A stretch of DNA of 21,588 nt from positions 1-21,588 of IMG/VR virus record IMGVR_UViG_3300037635_002677; one strand, written 5' to 3'. The stretch's first letter is position 1. Each line of letters begins with the position of its first letter. This document shows positions 13,773 to 20,728 of this stretch, piece after piece. Source of the DNA: a virus. The position numbers and the translations under genes are program-made. The notes under the pieces are model-generated. The model was not told the origin of the DNA, made no database searches, and saw only the letters and a program-made list of their open reading frames with translations.

Positions 13773-14669
13773 TTACTTGCCGATGTCTTGACCAGTAATT
13801 TTGTTAAACATTTGCATGTAATATTGAGAAGCAGACATGCCTGCATTTGGAAGTTCAGGATTGACCATATCTAATAGAGGGTAAGATTCATATCCGAAAG
13901 ATTCACCCTTGCCTTTAAGGAATTTGATACCACCTTGAGATGCTTTCTGCATCTGTGCTTGGTTCCCACCAATATCGCTTTTACTTACTTTTGCTGGATT
14001 AAAGTCTGGTAAGTTATACAGTTGTTTATACTGCTGCGCATATTTTTCTTTGGACATGTCAGCTCCTCTAACCGTATTAGGATCAATGCCTGGTTTTAAA
14101 TCTGCCTTGTTGGTTACGCCCTTGGCAATTTGGTTTTTAATGTCTTGCTGTAGTTTCAGTAAAACGCCGTACTCTTGTGAAAACATTTGTGTACGGCCGC
14201 CATCGTAGTCTTGAAAAATAGGAAAGTTTTGCATCTGGGAAACTCTATCACTAAAATCTTGACCTGCTTCACCGCCTACAGAACCCTTATCAGCATCCGG
14301 ATTAATATTCCACATAAAGTTGGCCGATGAGCCTAACAGATCATTAACTGATTCTAATGCATGGCCAGACAATTGCTTTTCAGCTTCTACACTAGCTTCA
14401 GCGGCGGCGCGTTCTGCGGCTTTAATATCAGATAAATCGGAACTTTCGGATCCCAGAACACCCAATAAGCCACCAACAACTGCTAAAGGGAGTAACCCTT
14501 TTTTGATTCTAGAAACCAAGTCTCGCCGGCGGTCTTTTTTGTATGCTTGTAGATCTTCATCATTTTCAATAAGAAATTTGTCTAATTCTTCTTCAATTAC
14601 TTGTTCTAAAAAATTATCAACTATTTCTTCTAAAATAATTTGTTTAAGTTTTGCTTCTGTGATGTTCAC
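13773..14669 (-). CDS. Tagged protein with one membrane segment, GTG start
   Basis: 298 residues starting at a GTG one base after the primase TAG. The N-terminus MNITEAKLKQIILEEIVDNF matches the shared tag and continues with a second similar helix (EQVIEEELDKFLIE, 22-35), as if the tag were duplicated. A basic patch KKDRRRD (44-50) precedes a hydrophobic segment at about 58-73 (LLPLAVVGGLLGVLG), probably one membrane span. An Ala/Glu-rich helix follows (82-100), then a Gln/Asn/Gly-rich soluble C-terminus without known motifs. The mix of tag, membrane segment and soluble tail could fit an internal virion protein inserted into the membrane at ejection, but that is speculation. It ends before the promoter region at 13754. 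Confidence 0.8.
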   Translation of the reverse strand: MNITEAKLKQIILEEIVDNFLEQVIEEELDKFLIENDEDLQAYKKDRRRDLVSRIKKGLLPLAVVGGLLGVLGSESSDLSDIKAAERAAAEASVEAEKQLSGHALESVNDLLGSSANFMWNINPDADKGSVGGEAGQDFSDRVSQMQNFPIFQDYDGGRTQMFSQEYGVLLKLQQDIKNQIAKGVTNKADLKPGIDPNTVRGADMSKEKYAQQYKQLYNLPDFNPAKVSKSDIGGNQAQMQKASQGGIKFLKGKGESFGYESYPLLDMVNPELPNAGMSASQYYMQMFNKITGQDIGK

Positions 14670-14670
14670 G

Positions 14671-15609
14671 CTATACCGCCGATAGTAAATCTAGCAGTAA
14701 ATAGTTATCTCTATCAATAAAGGAGGCTTTATTTTTTCTTTCAACAAACACTTTTTTAGGCATGGAGCCTACATCTTCGTATCCCGAGACGTCAATCTTA
14801 TAAAGCTCAATATCGTATTCCAGTAGCATCTTAATAATCCGCCTTTCTTTGGCGGCTGCGTCTGGATCAAGTGCGACGTAGATAGGGGTGTCATTTCTGA
14901 CGATTTTGCGTAAAAGATCTGATCCTTTACGTAAAGTTGAGCCAAGTATCGGTACGGCATTCCCGGCAACCAATGCATCAAATACTCCTTCGACTATGGT
15001 TAAGTCTTTGTTCCAATCAATAAACAACTCATTAAACACTACATCCTTGGACGCTCTTGGGTTTTTATACTTGTAAGAGTCTCCGGTATAGGATCTTGCA
15101 ATAAAGTAGCTGCAATCACCATCCTCGTCAAAGGAAGGGATAATAATGCGATTGCGGTATTCCCCGCTGAAACAATATCCAATCTTCCACTTAATGATGT
15201 CTTGTTTAGTTAGTCCTCTTTTCTGTAAGTACTTGAGTGCATAGGAGCCAGTGGCTGGGACTTTTTTTGAGCATAATGTTGTGAATTCCTCTGGTAGTTG
15301 TACTTTTTCCTTGCCTGCTTTAAACTCTGTGTCCATAAAGAGTTCAGCGAATCTCTCCAAATCTGTGCGGTTTGTAATTTCGTCCCATTTCTGTAGTTGT
15401 ACAAAGGAACCAAAGCGGCGAACAATGCGCCTAATATTACGACCCCGATAATCACAAACCCAACACTTAAAAGCGTTCTTATCCAGATTAACAGAGAACT
15501 TACGTTTGTGGTGGCCGCACGAAGGACACGTAAAAAGAAGTTCGTTCCCTTTGTCTGCGTAGTTTCCAAGCGTTTCATATAAAATCTTCTTTGCTTCTTT
15601 CTTGTTCAT
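14671..15609 (-). CDS. DNA primase, DnaG/T4 gp61-like
   Basis: 312-residue primase that makes RNA primers for lagging-strand synthesis. The N-terminal zinc-binding domain has C28-x2-C31 (CPSC) and C49-x2-C52 (CWVC). The TOPRIM catalytic domain shows TIVEG with E207, followed by YVALDPD with D248 and D250, the metal-binding acidic residues. Length is close to T4 gp61 (about 340), and there is no fused helicase domain. A helicase gene is not in the window. It is the first gene after a strong promoter (TTGACA, 17 bp, TAGATT) and has a GAGG ribosome site, so it heads a transcription unit that includes the tagged membrane protein. Confidence 0.93.
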   Translation of the reverse strand: MNKKEAKKILYETLGNYADKGNELLFTCPSCGHHKRKFSVNLDKNAFKCWVCDYRGRNIRRIVRRFGSFVQLQKWDEITNRTDLERFAELFMDTEFKAGKEKVQLPEEFTTLCSKKVPATGSYALKYLQKRGLTKQDIIKWKIGYCFSGEYRNRIIIPSFDEDGDCSYFIARSYTGDSYKYKNPRASKDVVFNELFIDWNKDLTIVEGVFDALVAGNAVPILGSTLRKGSDLLRKIVRNDTPIYVALDPDAAAKERRIIKMLLEYDIELYKIDVSGYEDVGSMPKKVFVERKNKASFIDRDNYLLLDLLSAV

Positions 15610-15624
15610 GCACCCTCAAACTAT

Positions 15625-15653
15625 AATCTATCACGATTCACAAACAATGTCAA
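15625..15653 (-). promoter_or_regulatory. Sigma-70 promoter of the primase unit
   Basis: Minus strand: -35 TTGACA (perfect) at 15653-15648, 17-base spacer, -10 TAGATT at 15630-15625, about 16 bases before the primase start. It begins directly after the T-tract of the terminator at 15655-15678. Confidence 0.78.
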
Positions 15654-15654
15654 T

Positions 15655-15678
15655 AAAAAACCCCGCCGGGGCGGGGTT
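15655..15678 (-). terminator. Rho-independent terminator after the prolyl isomerase gene
   Basis: On the minus strand, an 8-bp stem (AACCCCGC with GCGGGGTT) closes a 4-base loop and runs into a T-tract of six at 15660-15655 (two of them in the stem). It begins 10 bases after the isomerase stop. On the plus strand the hairpin is followed by only two T, so it acts in one direction. Confidence 0.92.
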
Positions 15679-15688
15679 AGTTATGATA

Positions 15689-16261
15689 TTATAGAGTTTG
15701 CAAAGCTTCTATAATTTGCGCCTTGGTCGACTTTGTATTGACCGGTAAGCCTTGTGCTTTAGCAACATTGAGAAGTTCAGCCTTCTTCATGCTTGCACTC
15801 CAGTCAGCCATAGTTACGTCACTTTGCTCGTCAGTTCCGTGAATCTCCATAAGGCTGATTTCAAAAGTCAATTGCTCACCAGCTAGTGGGTGATTTAAAT
15901 TCAATGTGACTGTATCTTCGCTTACCTCGTGAATTTTTGCAAGAAATTGCCCCTCTGGACTGTTGCCTTGCACCAACTCTCCAATCACAAACTCAAAGTC
16001 TGGTCCGAATGCTTCCTTCGGGGCAGGCTTAAAAGCTTCAGGGTTGATAGGCCCGTATGCCTCATCAGGCTCAAGAGTAATACTCTTAGTCTCACCAATA
16101 GTCATGCCGACTACCGCGTTGTTGAATCCTTCGATCATGGCTCCGGTACCAAGTTCAAAATCCAAAGTTTGGCCGCGGGTGCGGGAATTGTCAAATTCGG
16201 TACCATCTATTAAGGTACCTTTGTAATGAACACTTACAGTGTGTCCGTTTGTTGCTTTCAT
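15689..16261 (-). CDS. FKBP/SlyD-type prolyl isomerase with C-terminal SAP-like domain
   Basis: 190 residues. Residues 1-68 and about 119-140 form the FKBP fold (VHYKGTLIDGTEFDNS; LGTGAMIEGFNNAVVGM; EPDEAYG). Residues 69-118 are the insert-in-flap chaperone domain typical of SlyD-like proteins. Peptidyl-prolyl isomerases of this class speed protein folding. Residues about 152-190 (ADWSASMKKAELLNVAKAQG, then LPVNTKSTKAQIIEAL) resemble a SAP/Rho-N-type helix-extended-helix motif that usually binds nucleic acid. SlyD's own metal-binding His-rich tail is absent. The gene has its own promoter, a strong AGGAGA ribosome site and its own terminator, so it is separately controlled. It could help fold virion proteins; the SAP-like tail hints at acting near DNA or RNA. 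Confidence 0.92.
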   Translation of the reverse strand: MKATNGHTVSVHYKGTLIDGTEFDNSRTRGQTLDFELGTGAMIEGFNNAVVGMTIGETKSITLEPDEAYGPINPEAFKPAPKEAFGPDFEFVIGELVQGNSPEGQFLAKIHEVSEDTVTLNLNHPLAGEQLTFEISLMEIHGTDEQSDVTMADWSASMKKAELLNVAKAQGLPVNTKSTKAQIIEALQTL

Positions 16262-16292
16262 TTTTATCTCCTAGGTTGATGAAAGTTCATCT

Positions 16293-16308
16293 TGTGTAAG
16301 ATAACACA
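16293..16308. promoter_or_regulatory. Dyad centred on the -10 box (possible operator)
   Basis: TGTGT and ACACA arms flank the six bases of the -10 element of the isomerase promoter, giving a perfect 5-bp inverted repeat with a 6-base centre. The position is where a repressor would block RNA polymerase. Short arms mean chance is a real alternative. Confidence 0.3.
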
Positions 16309-16326
16309 TAATGTTAATATTGTCAA
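16298..16326 (-). promoter_or_regulatory. Sigma-70 promoter of the prolyl isomerase gene
   Basis: Minus strand: -35 TTGACA (perfect) at 16326-16321, 17-base spacer, -10 TATCTT at 16303-16298, about 37 bases before the ATG. The -35 overlaps the TGA of the resolvase gene. Confidence 0.75.
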
Positions 16327-16880
16327 GCAGATTCTATGTTAAAACCGGCTTTAGCAATTATGATTGCGTCAGCTCTGTCATAAGATTCTGGTTTGGGATT
16401 TCCGTGCTTTGTATACTCAATTTTAAAGGCAGGTTCGTTTTCAAGTAAATGTTCAAGCACTACTACTTTTGCTTTTTGTCCTCTTGGGACTTTAATACCG
16501 GCTTGCTTTCTAGCCGAAGATGCACCAATGAATTTTGGTTTGATTTCAAATATTTCGTATAAAAGCCACGAAACTATTCCGTTAAAACGTGTCAGGGTTG
16601 AAAGAGTTTTTGCAGACGATTTGCCGCCCATAAACATATGAAGTGACTGTTCAATGTAGATATGCTCTATTGGGTACTCTGAACCGCCGAACGCCAATTT
16701 GTCATCATTATTGCACTGATACATTTCAAATAAATCTAATAGCTTTTCTTTTATGGCTATAGTTTTATCAAAAACATCTTTATATTTGCGTAAATCAATT
16801 GAATCATAATTGACTATTTGGCCATCTGCCACAATTGCAAACCCAGTAATACTGGTACTAATATCTACGCCCAAAACCAT
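16323..16880 (-). CDS. RuvC-family Holliday junction resolvase
   Basis: 185 residues with the RNase H-like fold of RuvC nucleases, which cut branched DNA so that replicated concatemers can be packaged. Acidic active-site candidates: D6 in VLGVDISTS, E77 in HIYIEQS, and D168/D171 in SYDRADAIIIA. Residues GASSARKQAG at 119-128 and the basic VPRGQKAKVV (131-140) also fit. Length is close to bacterial RuvC (about 170). T4 uses endonuclease VII (gp49) for this step; a RuvC-type enzyme replaces it here. The gene starts 3 bases after the metallopeptidase-like gene and ends inside the isomerase promoter. Confidence 0.9.
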   Translation of the reverse strand: MVLGVDISTSITGFAIVADGQIVNYDSIDLRKYKDVFDKTIAIKEKLLDLFEMYQCNNDDKLAFGGSEYPIEHIYIEQSLHMFMGGKSSAKTLSTLTRFNGIVSWLLYEIFEIKPKFIGASSARKQAGIKVPRGQKAKVVVLEHLLENEPAFKIEYTKHGNPKPESYDRADAIIIAKAGFNIESA

Positions 16881-16883
16881 TTT

Positions 16884-17228
16884 CTAAACCTTGTAATTTC
16901 GCCAGCTATATGATTTTCTATTATCTAAATAATTCGCGTTAAACATATGTGCGTAGGCCTCTTGTTCAAAGCGGATCCTGCGATATGCTAATTCTTTATT
17001 TCGGAATTTTATATACCCTTTTAAGTAATCCCAACCATATAACATATAAAAGAATACCACAAAAAGTTCTTTTTGTTGAGCAATATGTATACTTTCGTGA
17101 TTTAAAACATCCTCAGACATTTCCTCTCTACTAATGATGAAGGGATATAAGGTTATGGCAACAATGTCCACGACCCACGAGATGGCTTTGAGAAACTTCG
17201 GTGCGATTAATAATATAGGTATTTTCAT
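16884..17228 (-). CDS. Small HExxH metallopeptidase-like protein
   Basis: 114 residues. The zinc-binding motif is HESIH at 44-48. A possible third ligand Glu lies in FEQEAYA (E88 or E90) about 40 residues later. An aromatic, hydrophobic stretch between them (FVVFFYMLYGWDYL, 56-69) and a hydrophobic N-terminus (about 1-30) suggest membrane association. The pattern (NHE-x-IH, an aromatic helix, then FE-x-EA) resembles a small family of minimal zinc peptidase-like proteins in bacteria, from memory. The substrate is unknown; prohead or envelope proteins are possible. It overlaps the last structural gene as ATGA, so it is co-transcribed with tail genes. Confidence 0.75.
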   Translation of the reverse strand: MKIPILLIAPKFLKAISWVVDIVAITLYPFIISREEMSEDVLNHESIHIAQQKELFVVFFYMLYGWDYLKGYIKFRNKELAYRRIRFEQEAYAHMFNANYLDNRKSYSWRNYKV

Positions 17229-18514
17229 ATATCCAGCTTTAATTTAAATGAAATATCTTCTCCCTCTTCTTTAAGAATAGGGTTAGAGAGTGTTGCCACG
17301 CCCATCAAGTTTTGATGCTCATCGTAAATGGCAACTCTAGAAATATATACTTGTCTTTTAAAATCAGAATTATATCCCATATAACTCGATGATACCACAT
17401 TAGCAATTAATTTGTTATCATTTTCTTGGTAAATAGTGGATGAAGAGATCGCCATTTTATCTTGACCATACTTAATATATGTTGGGTTGTTAGAGTAATT
17501 GACCTCACCTTTTTTTGCGTGAGCAAACATGGTCACAACTTGTGTGTCTGTTTGCCCTCTAAACGATAAATTAAATGAAGCTGACACAAAGTTTCCGCCA
17601 GCAGTAGTTTGATTAACACCGTCTAGTGCACCAGCACCAAAATATACCCATCTAGGGTAATCGCTTGTTGAGTCATCTTTGATTGGTATGCTGTCCCCTT
17701 CAAGTTGCCAAGAACCAGTAAGCATTACAAAGCCCTCATCGTACATTATAACGCCGCCAACAGAGCCAGAACCAGTAGAACCGACCGGGGCAACTTGAAT
17801 AAGCTCGCCATTTTGCTTAATATCTCTAAGTTCTCCTACCAGTGAGCCTGTGAAGTACCACTTTAGCGAAACTGTGCCGGGTTGAATTTTTGTGCCGTAA
17901 AATATGGATGGGATTGAAACAAGATTTATAATTTGATTGTCTTTGTCCCAATTCCACGCTAATGTTGGGTCAGGGTGCGAACCACTAGCGCGAACAAGAT
18001 AGTGTTTACTAAGAGTAGAGCCGTAAAAGTTTAATCTATTTTTGAGCGCAAAGTAAAAAGGATGCAGCGGTGAACCGGTTGCAGTTCTAGTGCCGGTGTT
18101 GTCGTCAACAACAGTATCTCTTTGGCTTGGGTTAGCCATATAATAACGATGAATGGAGGCAGACATAGGATAACTGCTCGTTATAATATCCCCATACACG
18201 AATTCATTGCTATAACTAGCGGGGCTAGCTGTTCGGAAACTAGCTTTCGCTGAATCTTTTGTTATGAATGGATATATTGATTTTGCGGTAGAGGGTTTGC
18301 CAGGTGTTCCTCGATCTATGACACGATCAATATTGTACTCATATAAACTTATGTGGCCTTCTGGGACATTATATACATCATGAGAAATAACGCCTGACTG
18401 TTCAGGGATGTTATTGTAAAACACGCGGCTATCAAAAACTAAGAACTCTACCCTAGGGTGAGCCCTCATAGTATTGATTATAATGTCTTTGTCCGTAAAC
18501 TTCTTGAGGGACAT
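17225..18514 (-). CDS. Virion structural protein, paralogue of the next upstream gene
   Basis: 429 residues, beta-rich with many Ser/Thr/Gly/Tyr, no signal peptide: the composition of tail or fibre proteins. It shares three ordered blocks with the 371-residue protein encoded just upstream: KIQPGTVSLKWYFTGS (209-224), GGVIMYDEGFVMLTGS (253-268), and a C-terminal module starting NYSNNPTY (339-346) and ending LKLDI. The N-terminal part (1-200) is not obviously shared. It follows the paralogue by 12 bases with a near-consensus GGAGGGG ribosome site. The position within the virion is not known; tail, neck or baseplate are possible. Confidence 0.82.
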   Translation of the reverse strand: MSLKKFTDKDIIINTMRAHPRVEFLVFDSRVFYNNIPEQSGVISHDVYNVPEGHISLYEYNIDRVIDRGTPGKPSTAKSIYPFITKDSAKASFRTASPASYSNEFVYGDIITSSYPMSASIHRYYMANPSQRDTVVDDNTGTRTATGSPLHPFYFALKNRLNFYGSTLSKHYLVRASGSHPDPTLAWNWDKDNQIINLVSIPSIFYGTKIQPGTVSLKWYFTGSLVGELRDIKQNGELIQVAPVGSTGSGSVGGVIMYDEGFVMLTGSWQLEGDSIPIKDDSTSDYPRWVYFGAGALDGVNQTTAGGNFVSASFNLSFRGQTDTQVVTMFAHAKKGEVNYSNNPTYIKYGQDKMAISSSTIYQENDNKLIANVVSSSYMGYNSDFKRQVYISRVAIYDEHQNLMGVATLSNPILKEEGEDISFKLKLDI

Positions 18515-18526
18515 AACCGCCCCTCC

Positions 18527-19642
18527 TTAGTAGTCCAACCTAACGCGGAGGGTTAATTCATTTGTTGGGTCTTTACGAAGGGGTTCAGACACCTTGGCAG
18601 TTGCAAGCAACTCGCCGGCGGCGCTATACATGCCAACTGTTGTAACATAGGAAATTGGAATATCGCTTCCAATATTTTTAACCACAACTGCTCCGCCGGA
18701 TACATAGGTGGGGTTTGTACTATAGTTAAATTTGTTCCAAGGAACACGGCAGAAGAATATGTTTGAGTTAATCTCTGTTGTGTTGTTGAAAGCAATGTTC
18801 GTGATTCTATGACGTAATGCGTTGCATGCGCCTGAGATAGAAGAGCCTGTAAGAGTCTGGCTGACTCCCTTAAGATTCTGTACCAAATCGCCAATTTGTT
18901 GAGAAAAGATACCTTCTTCTGTAAGATCAACACCTGACGTTGATGTCTCAAGGCTATTCTTGAATATAGAAGCAGTTATAACAGCAATTCCAGCTTGATA
19001 GAAAATATTGCCCACACCGTTACCAGCAGGATCTTCCATCCCAACAGAACTTGTATAAAGAATACCATAGTCTCCGCCTAAAGCAGATGCGACTCCACCG
19101 GTAGAAGTAGCGTTGGAATCAGCCAGTGTCTTAACGGCGCCGGCGGTCACTGCGTCTTCAATAGAACCAGTAGCCAAAGTCATGCTGAAAGAACCTTTCT
19201 TGATTTGATCTTTCGTCAACAATCTAGAAAAGTTTACGAAAAACACTTCAAGCATTTGATTACTGTTATCTGAGATATTTAAGTCAGCTTCAAATCTTTC
19301 GACGAACTCGCCAGTACCTTTACTATAGCCAAGTAAAACTTGCGTCATAGAATTGTACATGTTGATTTTCTTTGAATTTTGGATTGAATTGGAAGATGAC
19401 AAAGGCGAAGCTTCGTCGTATCCCACTGTTAAATCAAAAATGTGGTTTGCAGAAGAACTTAAATATGGATAGTCGTAAACAGACTGAAACTGGCCGTGGC
19501 TAAAGTTTTTAATGTTCTCTTCAATGTACGAGCCTGTCTGGAACTTGTAAATTGTTCCAGTTATAGGAAGTGCTTCGTGAAGTAAAGTTTTAGTCGTGAT
19601 GACGTCCGTACTTAAATTAAACGGTTGAAATTGATTAGGCAT
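18527..19642 (-). CDS. Virion structural protein, paralogue of the next downstream gene
   Basis: 371 residues, Ser/Thr/Gly-rich and beta-type. Blocks shared with the following 429-residue protein: QIKKGSFSMTLATGS (146-160), GNIFYQAGIAVITAS (211-225), and NYSTNPTY (306-313) leading to a C-terminal module with VGMYSAAGELLATAKVSEPL and ending RVRLDY. The N-terminus (1-110) is specific. The ribosome site is GGAG seven bases before the ATG. It lies in a run of four structural genes; its exact role is unknown. Confidence 0.82.
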   Translation of the reverse strand: MPNQFQPFNLSTDVITTKTLLHEALPITGTIYKFQTGSYIEENIKNFSHGQFQSVYDYPYLSSSANHIFDLTVGYDEASPLSSSNSIQNSKKINMYNSMTQVLLGYSKGTGEFVERFEADLNISDNSNQMLEVFFVNFSRLLTKDQIKKGSFSMTLATGSIEDAVTAGAVKTLADSNATSTGGVASALGGDYGILYTSSVGMEDPAGNGVGNIFYQAGIAVITASIFKNSLETSTSGVDLTEEGIFSQQIGDLVQNLKGVSQTLTGSSISGACNALRHRITNIAFNNTTEINSNIFFCRVPWNKFNYSTNPTYVSGGAVVVKNIGSDIPISYVTTVGMYSAAGELLATAKVSEPLRKDPTNELTLRVRLDY

Positions 19643-19654
19643 TAGGGAACTCCA

Positions 19655-20686
19655 TTATACTTTCCTTGTTATTCTAATTGGGATGTGAACAGTGACACCC
19701 GATGTTTTTCCAACAGCGTACACTGTCGTGTCTATATAATCGTAGGTGTTACCATCACCAAATAAATCTTGGCCGGTCTTTCCATGAAGGGCGTATTTGG
19801 CCGAACTTGAAATTAAATCTGTGTGTACATGAAAGTGCAAAAGTGCAATGACGCCGCTAGGTCCATTGATCATAGAATAAACGTCGTTGCTGCTAGCACC
19901 GTCTTTCAGCGCCGAAACTTGTGTAACAATAGAGGGTACGATGGCTGTGCCATAATTTGCAACTCCAATCCTGTTAACACCGGGTCGTGCGACCTCACCG
20001 CTGGCGACCTGCAGGCGGGCTTCACCAGTTTCTGTAACACTCCACATGGAGGTACCCGGGTTAATACCGCCGACTCCTATTAAAAATCTTGTGTCCATTG
20101 ATATGTCAAAGTTTGAGTCTAAGAGGCCCTGATCGGTTAGGAACGTTTGCTTGTTTGTACGACCGACTGTACGAGGTGGATCAGCATTGATAGAATCGAT
20201 ACCAGTTTCAATATAAATCGCGGTGGTCGCACTACCGGGAGTTTGATAATAAGTAGAGCCGGCATCACTGCCAAAATCTGTGTTGAGCGCACTCAATAGC
20301 GCAGCGCCCGTAGTGTCGCTAGAACCAATATAATAAACACTGCCGCTGGTTCTTTGAATGGAAGGGCCTTCTACATCAATTGTCTTGTTCCACACTTTTA
20401 ACGATGGCATATAAAGTAAATTCATATTACCGTTAAAACTAACCAAGCCATAATTGATGTTGGCGTTTGACGAAGCAAATGCCTCCAATACCGGTGTTTG
20501 TAAAATCTCTAAATCATAATATGCCGACCCGGAAGGGTGGTTTTTATTATAAATTCTATAATCAATCTCGTCGTCGCCCAATGCAAATTGAGTAATTCTA
20601 AAATTACCCTCTGCCATTCTCTTACGACCCAAATCTGTTAAAACAGCGTCAAGTACTATGTCGCCGCTATTGTCTAAAAAAGCCAT
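19655..20686 (-). CDS. Virion structural protein (tail/neck-associated)
   Basis: 343 residues starting MAFLDNSGDIVLDAVLTDLG. The N-terminus includes GRKRMAEGNFRITQFALGDD and NKNHPSGSAYYDLEILQTPV, which I recognise from memory as a recurrent, uncharacterised structural protein of marine myoviruses. Beta-rich middle, and a Gly/Ser-rich C-terminal half ending in a basic strand (HIPIRITRKV). No enzymatic motif. Ribosome site GGAGAGAGG before the ATG. Probably part of the tail or neck, by sequence character and neighbourhood. Confidence 0.82.
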   Translation of the reverse strand: MAFLDNSGDIVLDAVLTDLGRKRMAEGNFRITQFALGDDEIDYRIYNKNHPSGSAYYDLEILQTPVLEAFASSNANINYGLVSFNGNMNLLYMPSLKVWNKTIDVEGPSIQRTSGSVYYIGSSDTTGAALLSALNTDFGSDAGSTYYQTPGSATTAIYIETGIDSINADPPRTVGRTNKQTFLTDQGLLDSNFDISMDTRFLIGVGGINPGTSMWSVTETGEARLQVASGEVARPGVNRIGVANYGTAIVPSIVTQVSALKDGASSNDVYSMINGPSGVIALLHFHVHTDLISSSAKYALHGKTGQDLFGDGNTYDYIDTTVYAVGKTSGVTVHIPIRITRKV

Positions 20687-20728
20687 CTATTTTCCTCTCT
20701 CCTGATAAATAGTAGTGAAAATTGTTTA

